In this document: positions 49,101 to 56,314 of the stretch, in pieces
How positions within the stretch are numbered: position 1 is the stretch's first letter
Layout of the letters: each line of letters opens with the position of its first letter
DNA from: Rugalucina vietnamica
Lineage: Eukaryota > Mollusca > Bivalvia > Lucinida > Lucinidae
Assembly: GCA_964017185.1 (NCBI GenBank)
Contig: OZ024875.1
Span: 25,305,456 to 25,369,455, forward strand
Length of the DNA stretch: 64,000 nucleotides
Direction of reading: 5' to 3'
Translations under genes and position numbers: made by a program
The notes under the pieces: generated by a model
Databases searched by the model: none
Told to the model about the DNA's origin: nothing
Seen by the model: the letters and a program-made list of their open reading frames with translations, nothing else

Positions 49101-52100
49101 ATCTTTTTGCCTTGATGCAATAAGGCAAAATCACTGAACTATGAAAGTTAACTATAACTACCTAAGATTTAGAGGTCTCACTCATATTGTGAAAGAAGTG
49201 TGTTCATATACCAACTGAGTGCCAAGACACAAGGCAAAATCACTGAACCGTGAAATAAGGTCACACTGACCTATAAGGTCTAGTGATACTTACTCATAAT
49301 GTGAAAGAAATATGATCATATACCCATTCAGTGTTGAGATATAAAGCAAAATCACTGAACCATGAAATTAGGTCATAGTGACCTATAAGTATGTTTGGGT
49401 TAAAGGTCTGGTCATACTCATTCATAATCAGAAAGAAGTATGAAAAAATACTGACTGAGTGTCGAGATATAAGGCAAAATCACTGAACCATGAAATTAGG
49501 TCACAGTGACCCAGGAATACTTTACGGTCAAAGGTCTTGTCATACTCATACATATCGTGCAAGAAGTATGTCCATATACCAATTGAGTGCCGAGATATAA
49601 AGGAAAATCACTGAACTGTGAAATTAGGTCACAGTGACCTAGGACTACTTTAGGGTCAAAGGTCTTGTCATACGCAAACATAGTGTGAAAGAAGTATGTT
49701 CATAAACCACTTGAGTGCTGAGATATAAGGCAAAGTCACTGAACCGTGAAATTAGGTCACAGTGACCTATTAGTATATTGGGGTCAAAGGTCTGGTCATA
49801 CTCACTCATAGTCTGAAAAAAGTATGAAAATATACTAATTGAGTGTCAAGATATAAGGCAAAATCACTGAACCGTAAATTTAGGTCACAGTGACCTAGGA
49901 CTACTTCAGGGTCAAAGGTCTTGTCATACGCAAACATACTTTGAAAGAAGTTTGTTCATAAACCATTTGAGTACCGAGATATAAGGCAAAATCGCTGAAC
50001 CGTGAAATTAGGTCACAGTGACCTATAAGTATATTAAGGTCAAAGGTCTGGTCATACTCACTCATAATCTGAAAAAAGTATGAAAATATACTAATTGAGT
50101 GTCAAGATATAAGGCAAAATCACTGAACCGTGAAATTAGGTCACAGTGACCTATAAGTATATTGGGGTCAAAGGCCTGGTCGTACTCACTCATAATCTGA
50201 AAGAAGTAAGAAAATATACTAATTGAGTGTCAAGATATAAGGCAAAATCACTGAACCATGGAAAGTAGGTCAAACGACCCTTACCGTCATGACACACAAG
50301 TCAGTGTCACAAAGTCAAAAGATGAATGACCAACCAGATAAGTTGTTTCTATTAAGAAATAAAAAGAAAAAAAAATCTGGGGAGTTCTAGATTTTGACCT
50401 CTAGCCCCGCCCCCCTGACTCCGACCCAGAGGTCTGATGTCATGGAACCTAAAGTGTATGAAGTATGAATGCTTTATGATAAGTTGTTGTCAAGATATGG
50501 ACTCCTTGTAAAAGTTGCACAGCAGTACATCTATTTTTACAGTGTTCTAGTTTTTAACCTCCAGCCCCACCCCCCAGGCATGGACCCAGAGATCCGATGC
50601 CATGAAATGAAACTCAACCCTACAGGGTACCTATGGTCCGAGTACGAAAGCCCTCTGATAAAAAGTTTTCAAGATATAGACTTCTAGAATACTATATCAC
50701 AGAAAAGCCATTATTATTAATGGTGTTCTAGATTTTAACCTCTAGCCCCACCCCCTGGCATGGACCCAGGGATCTGATGCCATGGAATGAAAGCCGACCC
50801 TACAGGGTGTCAATGGCCCAAGTATCAATGCTTTCTGATGAGTGGTTGTCAAGATATGGACTTCTAGAAAACTTTAACACAAGAATTGCCATTTTTGAAG
50901 GTGTTCTAGATTTTAACCTCCAGCCCCACCCCCTGGCCTGGACCCAGGGGCCCGATACCATGGAATGAAAGCTAACCCTACAGGGTATCTATGGTCCAAG
51001 TATGAATGATTTCTGATGAGTGGTTGTCAAGATATGGAATTCTAGAAAACTTTAACGCAAGTGTGACGCGCACGAGAACGGGAACGCACACGGGAACGGG
51101 AACGTGGACCACCGGGGTGACAGCAATAGCTCTATGCACTTCGTGCAGTCGAGCTAAAAATGTGAAAAACCACTAGATCTATCCTAGGTGGAGACTCAAA
51201 AGTATGGGAATGTCTTGCAATAGCTTGTGGGTTCCTCCATTTGTGGTATCAATATCAGGTCAGATTGTTACGAAGCTATCCACAACTAAGTAAAGTGTAC
51301 CATATTCATCGTCCTGATAGCACTTTGATAACTGTTCCTCCTCATCCTCCATTGCTAGAGAGCTTTTCGCCTTGATAGCTTGTCGTCGACTCTCTGCACG
51401 AGAGAATAACTGCATACCACTCAGGCCCATCCTACTCATGGATAACATACCCTGAATAGCTTCTCGCATGCTAGGTGATGGGGCACGACTGGATAAAAGA
51501 CAAGGTGATTTCATGCTTTAGTTATTTCTAAGTCAAAAGATATACTTAGTTTGATATCTTTAGGTCTACAGAAAACAAGGGCCAAAACTGTCAGTCTTGA
51601 GAATTGATTGGGAATGATGCGGTATTATCTTGCAAGGAAAGAAAAATGAGAGGCATTTGTCCTGAAACAGTCTCACAACTAACTAAAACTATCTTACAGT
51701 ACATGATATAACTGCATACTCTTAACCGACTTTGTCACATAAATGTCCATCCAGTGAGATTGTAGTGCAAAAATTGTAGCAAAGCCACATCTATATTGCA
51801 AATTTTTGCCACCAGCTTGCCTTAAGTTTGTCCAATTCCAGAGAAACAGTAGCTTCAGCTAAAAAAGAATAAGAGCTGTCACAGGACAGCGTAGCTCGCC
51901 TGACTTGTGCTTTGCCACAATATCTATTAAATTCTATGACCCATGACCTTGACCTCAAGGTCACTCAGGTGGGTCGTGATGGTACAGAATAAAACTTCAG
52001 ACCAATATCTACCAACATGCAAAGTATCAACTAAACCCATTTACATATTCATGAGATATGGACTTATAAAACTTAAACCAAAAACTTGAACACAAATTTT

Positions 52101-55100
52101 AAGTCTGTGACCTTGACCTCAAGGTCATCCAGGTGGGTCATGATGGTACAGCCTAAAACTTCAGAACAATTTCTACCAACAAATCCATCTACATGTACAT
52201 ATCCAAGAGATATGAATTTATAAAAACTTAAACCAAAAACTTTAACACAAAATTTCTAAGTCAATGACCTTGACCTCAAAGTCACCCAGGTGGGTCGTGA
52301 TGGTACAGCATAAAAATTCAGACCAATAGCTACCAACACGCAAAGTATAAACCTCATCCATCTTCATATTCAAGAATTATAGACTAATAAAAACTTTAAA
52401 CAAAATTTTTAACACAAAATTTCTAAGTCTGTGACTTTGACCTCAAGGTCACCCAGGTGGGTCATGATGGTACAGAATAAAACTTCAGACCAATATCTAC
52501 CAACATACAAAGCATTAACTTGATCCATGAAAAAGTTTAAGAGATATAGACTTACAAAAACTTAAATCAAACACTTTAACATCTGAGCAACGCAAACCCG
52601 AACGTGAACGCCGACGCTGGGGTGACTGCAATAGCCCTTCCTATACTTTCATACAGGCAAGCTAAAAAACAGTGCTTGCCTTATAATGTAAAGAAATAAA
52701 GTAAAACCTACTATACTTACTTTATATCATCATCTACAGTGAAGGCAGTTTCAGTTCCATATCCACTAGCCTCCAGAATATCTGCAATACTTCCATTTAA
52801 TCCACCTCGAATAGTTGGAATGTTCATTCGTAATGCCTGCTCTACTGTCACTGGTTCACCAGAGTCATTCTGGGGCTCCAACTTAGTACCCAGTGTTGAA
52901 CTCCCCTTGCTTAATGCCGACTGACTAATAATATCACTAAGTGTCAATTCACTTTTGATGGCAGGTTGTTCTGGTTTTATTGACAGTCTTTCTTTTGATT
53001 TGAGATCTGATTGCAGCTGTGTTGAAAACTGTGGTGATGATGATAATAATGATGATGATGCTGGGGATAGTGATGATTTTGATTTTGGGGCGGGAAATGA
53101 GACATGAGTGCCAATTGGTTGGGAAGGAGGACTTCTGATTGGTTGATGAGGAGGGGGGCTTTTGATTGGCTGATGAGGAGGACTTCTGATTGGCTGATGA
53201 GGAGGACTTCTGATTGGTGGATGAGGTGGACTTCTGATTGGTGGATGAGGAGGACTGAATGAGTCTGACTGGTCACTTGAAGTATCTTTCTTCAATGAAA
53301 CTTTAGAGGACGGTTTGTTGAGAACTGAAAGACAAAATTTAAGACATAAATTTTACAACACTGACATACAAATAAACATGTCTATACAGGCAAAAGATGC
53401 AACAAAAACTTGTCTATGGCTATATATCAAAGCAAAACATCAAGCTCTGGCAGAGACTAATGCTATATTATTAGCACTGGAAAGCACCCAGTGAGTCTTA
53501 TCAGTCTTAATTGTCAGTGTTTAAGTTTTTCTTCCAGCATTAAGTTTTGTAAATCATATTTCAGCCTTGTGAAGAGAAACTTTCGCAGCCTATATAAAAT
53601 CAAATACAAAATAATCTCTTTTTATATCTCACATACAACTTACTGGAAAGTTTCAGCTTGAGAGCTGGCTGACTGCCGGATTTCTGTCGTCGAGATTTTG
53701 GGTTTTCATCAACGACTAGTCCATCATCCTCACTCTCCTCCTGGTCACTACTCACCAACGGCTGGAACTCGCCGCGGTTACTCGCCTTACGTTTCCTCTC
53801 ACTAAATCGAAATCAGATACTATTTGGAATCTTATATGAGCATTTTTCTAGTATTTCAAGTTCACAATTTTGCATAATGATTAGTTATTTACAGAAGTAC
53901 CAGTAGACCTGGACCTCTTTATAACACCATTTGTTACAACACGGTTTTGGATATAACACTGATCACTGTTTGAACCCCATTTGGACTATTTTTGCTATAT
54001 ATCTATACATTTTCTCTCATTATAACACAGACTGGATAGCTAACATGGAAATTGGCTTGGACCCCAGCAATAGTGTTATAAAGAGGTTGAGGTTGTATTT
54101 CTTCTTTCTTCGGTTAGGATTTTGTTGTACATTTTATGTACCTTAACATGGCTGCTTGTAACATTTCCTTCCACTGCATTCATAAGTCAGCATGTTCATT
54201 GTATTACTTTCAGGTTCAGTCGATCACATTCATTTTATTTTACTCAGCACTGAGTCTGTACTGACTGTCCCATTTAATAGAAAATGACAGACAAGTCACA
54301 AACCCCAGGCTTACAATAATATCAATCAATATTCATGGAGTACCAATTGTATTCAGTCTCGACATCTTACCTGACAATTTTACCATTGGAGACCTTGAGA
54401 GTGAGAGATCTTTTGTTCTTCTCGGGAGATTCTGGTTCTGAGGATTCTTGACTAGAGTCAATAAATGCCCCTGCTTTGGGACGTCTCGTTTTTGTTGTAG
54501 CTGTTGAGGAATCAGTGTCTTCCTCCTAGTTATATAACACAGGCTTATTTCAGATGGGTGTGTTCAAATCATTAAACCAATGTTCTATTTACACAAAGCT
54601 TGAGGATGCCTAAATTTAAAGACATAAGCGTGAATCAAGAGATCTTCCTTTAGTATTTAGCTCAGCAAATGAATTCATTCATTCCCAGAAATCCTTGTCA
54701 CTATAAAAGCAGCCAGTTTCAGGTATAGTCGATAAATCAAGATTTATTCCAATACAGTGTCTGGTGAGTTTATCTTCATTCAGTAGAACTCTTGTTAAAC
54801 ATTTTTTAAAAATACTTGTTTACCTCAAATTTACAGAAATTTACCTCAAAGTTATAGACATTTACCTCAAAATTATACAAGACATTTACCTAAAATTATA
54901 GATATTTACCCCAAAGTTATAGACATTTACTTCAAAATTATAGACATTTACCTTAAAGTATAGATATTTACCTCAAAATTATAGACATTTACCTCAAAAT
55001 TATAGACATTTACCTCAAAATTATAGACATTTTTCCTATTCTCCACCTCCATCTCTGTGAGTTTATTCTGTGTGTGCTGGTGAAGAACATCAATGTCCTC

Positions 55101-55841
55101 CATGTTTTTAACTGCAGATGATTTCTTTTTCTTACGCTTTTTCTCTGATTTCTGCTTTGCTGTGCTAGGCTTCTGTATACAATGACATTATAAAAACATT
55201 CCACAAGACTATACACTTGACTTGGTTTTGTATGGCAGCAAAATGTATTCATATTTTAGAGAAAAATCCTTTCTATAACTTTGAGTGCAATAAAAACACA
55301 TATACAGAGCCTAAGATCTATCATACTTTAGTAGTGCATTCCTCTGTGTATAACACAGATTTTTTTCCAGATTGTGCCGTACAAAATTTGGTGTGAATCA
55401 TATAGAACACTTAAATTCTCATGACAATAGCTAAAAGATTGTAAATGAGCTTCACATGTATACAGAATAAACTGACAAAATGTTTAGATCTATTGATTTA
55501 CAAGTTTTTCCTTGGTCTTTTAAGCCAAATCATAAATCTCACTAAATTGAGTCCCTCAATGTTTCCGGAAGTATTAAATTTTTACCTTGAGATAAGAAGA
55601 GCGGTAACTCTCACACACCAGTATCTGTATAATAATGTACATATTCAATGAGTCAAGCTTCTAACTAAGTATTTATATCCAGCTTTGTCACTGAGAATGA
55701 GTGCACATTTACTGCTGCTGAGACTGGTGTACTTACAGTTGTCATGGTATCTTGGTAAGTCTTGACAATTTTCCCCAGCTCTTTGAGAACACTACCATAC
55801 TGTATGGTCTCAGGTACATCATGCTTTGCTGTTTTGATGAA
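34023..55841 (-). CDS. phf8: KDM7-family histone demethylase (PHF8/PHF2 type), C-terminal part, ten exons
   Basis: Partial gene running 55841 to 34023. Ten exons, all with GT/AG borders and matching phases, give 606 codons and a stop. The family removes repressive methyl marks (H3K9me2/1, H4K20me1 in PHF8) with an N-terminal PHD finger and JmjC domain, both outside this window. What is present is the post-JmjC helical segment (VPETIQYGSVLKELGKIV), basic nuclear-localisation stretches, a proline-rich repeat, and the conserved tail motifs EAIQGMLSMSRMG, CYQDDEYVYPTLE, WNPKARV, REGARRESVENSLAASSAK and ATAKQRLGKILKIH. Each has a clear counterpart in vertebrate PHF8/PHF2 as I recall those proteins. 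PHF8 versus PHF2 cannot be separated, and a single ancestral mollusc gene is likely. Introns total about 20 kb, mostly transposable elements. Confidence 0.9.
34160..34640. repeat. Region of short GTCG/CGAC inverted motifs in the last intron
   Basis: Repeated short themes such as ACATTTGT, GTGTCGCAA and GACAGTCGCTTG occur in both orientations, after CCCCTATCACACTGGAATGC, which looks like a transposon terminus. No matching opposite end was found, so the element is undefined. Confidence 0.3.
34660..35260. repeat. Degenerate tandem repeat in the last intron
   Basis: Units contain TTCTTCATGCAAATGTCCAATGG-like sequence followed by CATAATATCAAATTGTTCCA, seen at about 34695, 34850, 35010, 35055 and 35175. 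A 50-bp direct duplication (35005-35100) is the freshest part. The spacing is irregular. Confidence 0.6.
35643..37827 (-). repeat. Family B element, minus strand, in the last intron
   Basis: The 3' hairpin GATGTCGCAGGACAGC with GACTGC lies at the left, and the 5' hairpin GCACTTCGTGCAGTCGAGCT ends at 37827. The 128-bp array carries perfect GGTCAnnnTGACC at 35897, 36281, 36409, 36538, 36666, 36794 and 36913, with decayed versions between. A run of 37 C (37082-37118) sits where the sister copy at 49014 has about 125 bp of ordinary sequence. The right half is the CCACCCCC-containing 180-bp tandem. Confidence 0.88.
37082..37118. repeat. Homopolymer run of 37 cytosines
   Basis: Uninterrupted C tract between CAAGTCAGTGT and GACTCTGACCC. 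It replaces about 125 bp present in the sister element (about 50304-50420), where the corresponding spot ends in only six or seven C. Either a genuine deletion with tract expansion or an assembly artefact. Confidence 0.9.
37828..38261. other. Intron sequence, nothing recognised
   Basis: No repeat, RNA or exon seen. Confidence 0.4.
38262..38424 (-). CDS. phf8: KDM7 penultimate coding exon
   Basis: The acceptor AATTTTGTAG precedes 38424 and the donor AAAT|GTAAGT follows 38262. It encodes 54 codons plus one base: KTKRPYKKKLKLEMSPPYEA, then a Ser/Pro/Gly-rich stretch ending LPTSPTK. The basic KTKRPYKKK run can serve as a nuclear signal. The linker is shorter than the roughly 120 residues I recall at this place in vertebrate PHF8. 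Low sequence constraint is expected, so assignment rests on phase and position. Confidence 0.85.
38931..39042. repeat. Tandem duplication of about 52-57 bp
   Basis: GTCTTTTTATATAAGATG...GTCTATGCAAGATATATTTT occurs at 38931 and again at 38984, the second with a GCAA insertion. Confidence 0.8.
39495..40357 (-). repeat. Family D element, complete
   Basis: The left (3') end carries ACTAG, the hairpin GTGTTTATGAAACAC and TATGCCCCCAACT; the right (5') end carries AACTTCTTCGAAGTT and AGTTGGGGGCATA. TATGCCCCCAACT is thus a subterminal inverted repeat. The core is three tandem units of about 180 bp with GTTGCGCACACAAGGTACCC and CCACATGCATATCTTC. An ACAG/ACTG microsatellite (40263-40302) lies near the 5' end, the position where family A has its GAC microsatellite. 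Non-coding. Confidence 0.8.
40591..40630. promoter_or_regulatory. Paired E2F-like sites in an intron
   Basis: TTCCCGCCAAAATGTCATTT occurs twice (40591 and 40619, 28 bp apart). TTTTGGCGGGAA on the minus strand equals the E2F/DP consensus. The pair lies within the hAT-type element, so it may simply be transposon sequence. Confidence 0.35.
41854..41966 (-). CDS. phf8: KDM7 coding exon with REG...SVENSLAASSAK motif
   Basis: Acceptor TTTGTTCCAG above 41966; donor CCA|GTAAGT below 41854. It completes an Ala codon and encodes RVSISVPLGERQKREGARRE then SVENSLAASSAKITSQP. The joined ARV...REG...S(V/I)E(N/T)xLAA(S/A)xAK pattern matches the PHF8 segment PKARVTPTLP / [20 protein letters not shown], one of the strongest identifiers of the gene. 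Ends in phase 0. Confidence 0.93.
41967..42413. other. Intron sequence, nothing recognised
   Basis: No repeat or further exon seen. Confidence 0.4.
42414..43247. mobile_element. hAT-type element, 834 bp, with perfect 8-bp target duplication
   Basis: The inverted ends TAGAGATGTCAACGAAT / ATTCGTTGACATCCCTA agree at 15 of 17 positions. ATAAAAAT is duplicated exactly outside both ends (42406-42413 and 43248-43255), the 8-bp length expected of hAT. Both subterminal regions are stacks of CGAATATTCG, itself a palindrome. No transposase, so non-autonomous. It lies in a KDM7 intron. Confidence 0.88.
43256..44215. other. Intron sequence with a possible SINE piece
   Basis: Bases 43617-43740 (poly-T, TTTTACGTCC, GGTGGGGAGAAAATGAGAGA) resemble the tail half of mollusc SINEs such as that at 6760, but no tRNA-like head is present. 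A 22-bp direct duplication (CAACTGACATGTAGTTAATT) lies at 44152-44195. Confidence 0.35.
44216..46047 (-). repeat. Element E3: A-type ends, E-type core in a higher-order array
   Basis: Ends as in E2 (GGACCATTGGTCC at 44220; GAGCCTTTGGCTCAGGTGAG ending about 46043, preceded by ACGACGG repeats). About nine core units of roughly 165 bp alternate strictly between two types: one with GGCCCTGTGGTTTCAG and AATTTTTTTCCCATAG, the other with GGCCTAGTGGTTTCAG and TTTAGTTTTTCC. The repeating unit is therefore a dimer of about 332 bp. The 5' unique part is nearly identical to E2. Confidence 0.87.
46048..48110. repeat. Family J tandem element, split by a family A copy
   Basis: Units with GGGTATGTCAA(A/G)GACAAT, TATCACAGGTGC and AAATTTA(C/T)(A/T)AAGT occur at about 46275 and 47865, and a shorter one at 47985, on either side of the family A insertion. 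The limits are approximate. The end near 48075 carries CACACGGACAGAATGACC, similar in style to the microsatellite-bearing 5' ends of the other families. Confidence 0.5.
46471..47821 (-). repeat. Family A element nested in family J
   Basis: 3' palindrome GGACCAATGGTCC at 46477, 5' hairpin GAGCCTTCGGCTCAGGTGAG ending at 47819, preceded by a GGACGAC microsatellite (47722-47764). Three cores. AGGTCAAGGTCA at 46991 and 47454, and TGACCTTGACCT at 47294. Family J sequence continues on both sides. Confidence 0.87.
48178..48270 (-). CDS. phf8: KDM7 coding exon with VYPTLE motif
   Basis: Acceptor TTGTTTTACAG above 48270; donor AAAG|GTAAAC below 48178. It completes a Val codon and encodes YPTLEMDEEETEQLLKGHSK then PAKDETWNPK. 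Joined to its neighbours it reads DDEYVYPTLEMDEEE and WNPKARV, corresponding to DAEYIYPSLESDDDD and WSPKARV in PHF8. Short acidic exon, and both borders fall inside conserved motifs, which makes the splice calls secure. Confidence 0.93.
48359..48600. mobile_element. Family K MITE
   Basis: Ends TGAGCCGCGGCCCGCC and, at the right, GGTTTTCTCATGAGGTGGCTCA. Inside is the near palindrome GCTGATCAGCTTTGCGGTTAC / GCGAAGCTGATCTGCGTC. Shares ACACAAATCAGGCTGTACAG and GCTAGAAGCTTGAAATTTC with the other copies. In a KDM7 intron. Confidence 0.7.
48680..48915. mobile_element. Family K MITE, second copy
   Basis: Lies 80 bp from the preceding copy in the same orientation. GAGCCATGACACAAGAAAAC at the left, a decayed mirror TTTTCTAATGATGCAGCACA at the right, and the internal GCTGATCAGCTG / CAGCTGATCTGCGTC palindrome. 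Confidence 0.65.
49014..51155 (-). repeat. Family B element, best-preserved copy
   Basis: 3' hairpin GAGCTGTCGCAGGACAGC at 49019 with CTCGACTGC, 5' hairpin GCACTTCGTGCAGTCGAGCT ending at 51155. Perfect GGTCAnnnTGACC palindromes lie at 49259, 49371, 49499, 49627, 49755, 49883, 50011 and 50139. The last seven are spaced exactly 128 bp, most reading AGGTCACAGTGACCT. The right half has four roughly 180-bp units with CCAGCCCCACCCCC and CCCTACAGGGT. Situated in a KDM7 intron in the same orientation as the gene. Confidence 0.9.
51301..51488 (-). CDS. phf8: KDM7 coding exon with EAIQGML motif
   Basis: Acceptor TTTTATCCAG above 51488; donor TATG|GTACAC below 51301, a weaker GTAC donor but fixed by the motif it splits. 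It encodes RAPSPSMREAIQGMLSMSRM, then a basic segment (SRRQAIKAKS), MEDEEEQLSKCYQDDEY and one base. It matches PHF8 TQEAIQGMLCMANL and the LGACFKDAEY segment before YPSLE. 62 codons plus split codons at both ends. Confidence 0.93.
51869..52664 (-). repeat. Family C element in an intron
   Basis: The 3' end is at the left with AAGAGCTGTCACAGGACAGC, the same hairpin that ends family B, followed by AGCTCGCCTG. The 5' end at the right has CAGGCAAGCT, giving an AGCTYGCCTG subterminal inverted repeat. The core is four tandem units of about 160-165 bp with TGACCTTGACCTCAAGGTCA (51944, 52108; variants at 52265 and 52431) and GGTGGGTCGTGATGGTACAG. It shares only the terminus with B. Non-coding. Confidence 0.8.
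52721..53324 (-). CDS. phf8: KDM7 large coding exon with SPPHxPIR octapeptide repeats
   Basis: Acceptor TTTGTCTTTCAG above 53324; donor AAA|GTAAGT below 52721; 604 bp. Order on the protein: a Ser/Lys-rich start, six tandem SPPHxPIR-type octapeptides (53256-53110, each with an SP dipeptide), a Ser-rich low-complexity stretch, two matches to the SUMO consensus (IKPE, IKSE), then the conserved RGGLNGSIADILEASGYGTE and an acidic VDDDI. The LNGSIADILEAS block corresponds to the GGILDLLKAS region ahead of EAIQGML in PHF8. The repeat zone is likely disordered and variable between individuals. Confidence 0.92.
53644..53801 (-). CDS. phf8: KDM7 coding exon, basic/acidic linker
   Basis: Acceptor GATTTAG above 53801; donor TCCA|GTAAGT below 53644 (exon ends with A). 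It encodes SERKRKASNRGEFQPLVSSD, an acidic run QEESEDDGLVVDE and PKSRRQKSGSQPALKLKLS. SERKRK is a possible nuclear signal. Sequence similarity to vertebrate PHF8 is weak here; membership rests on continuous phase with both neighbours. Confidence 0.85.
54371..54525 (-). CDS. phf8: KDM7 coding exon, Ser/Glu-rich linker
   Basis: Acceptor ATATAACTAG above 54525; donor GTCAG|GTAAGA below 54371. It encodes EEDTDSSTATTKTRRPKAGA, FIDSSQESSEPESPEKN and KRSLTLKVSNGKIV plus two bases. Starts in phase 0. The acidic-serine stretch suits casein-kinase-type phosphorylation and the last part resembles the short beta-like LKxRLxxG pieces in KDM7 tails. No catalytic residues expected. Confidence 0.85.
54819..55022. 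repeat. 21-bp minisatellite made of a splice-donor site
   Basis: About ten head-to-tail units. On the minus strand each reads GAGGTAAATGTCTATAATTT, and GAG|GTAAAT is exactly the donor that ends the adjoining exon (55014-55172). The three units nearest the exon are perfect (donors ending exon sequence at 55014, 54993 and 54972); the outer units carry substitutions and small length changes. Confidence 0.9.
55014..55172 (-). CDS. phf8: KDM7 coding exon with strong basic nuclear signal
   Basis: Acceptor TTGTATACAG above 55172; donor GAG|GTAAAT below 55014. It encodes 53 codons in phase 0: KPSTAKQKSEKKRKKKKSSA, then VKNMEDIDVLHQHTQNKLTE and MEVENRKNVYNFE. The KKRKKKK run is a classic nuclear localisation signal. 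The end of the exon repeats downstream as a 21-bp minisatellite, so alternative in-frame donors are available. Confidence 0.87.
55737..55841 (-). CDS. phf8: KDM7 coding exon, post-JmjC helical segment (first exon in window)
   Basis: Acceptor TTTGTTTAAG above 55841; donor ACT|GTAAGT below 55737; 35 codons, phase 0 at both ends. The protein FIKTAKHDVPETIQYGSVLK ELGKIVKTYQDTMTT lines up with the PHF8 stretch [22 protein letters not shown] that follows the JmjC domain. The preceding exon (FEAICWYV...HPASYLV in PHF8) could not be found in 55842-64000, so the catalytic part lies beyond the window. Confidence 0.85.
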
Positions 55842-56314
55842 CTTAAACAAAACATAATAAACATATCAATGAAATAATATAAGGAATATGATTCAGAACA
55901 TGTTCTTGTGATAATTAGTAGCATAGATCTGTGATTTCATCTCAATATAAAGACAGTACTTGCACACATGGGCCCCAAAAATTTGACACTTGTAGGAAAA
56001 CTAGCCTTTAAATTACATCTTATTTATTTTTGTATAATTATGAATTCAGCTGGTATTTTCAAGACATTATAAAAATGACTTCATACTTGGTGCAGAGGCA
56101 CAATTAGTAGTGAGGCAGCTTGGGATGCAAGCTACCAATATTTGGGGCATTCTTGATAAAGACTTGGTCATAAGAATATATCAAAAGCCATTCTTTCTTC
56201 AAGTTAATGGTTGAAGAATATATACTAAGCACTAATAATCTGCCTCTTGGAAGGTGAATCCAAAAATGTGAACAGACTATCTGACAGCCATGTGGCTGTA
56301 AAGCAGCAAATCAA
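55842..56314. other. Intron sequence, nothing recognised
   Basis: No exon or repeat seen. Confidence 0.4.
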
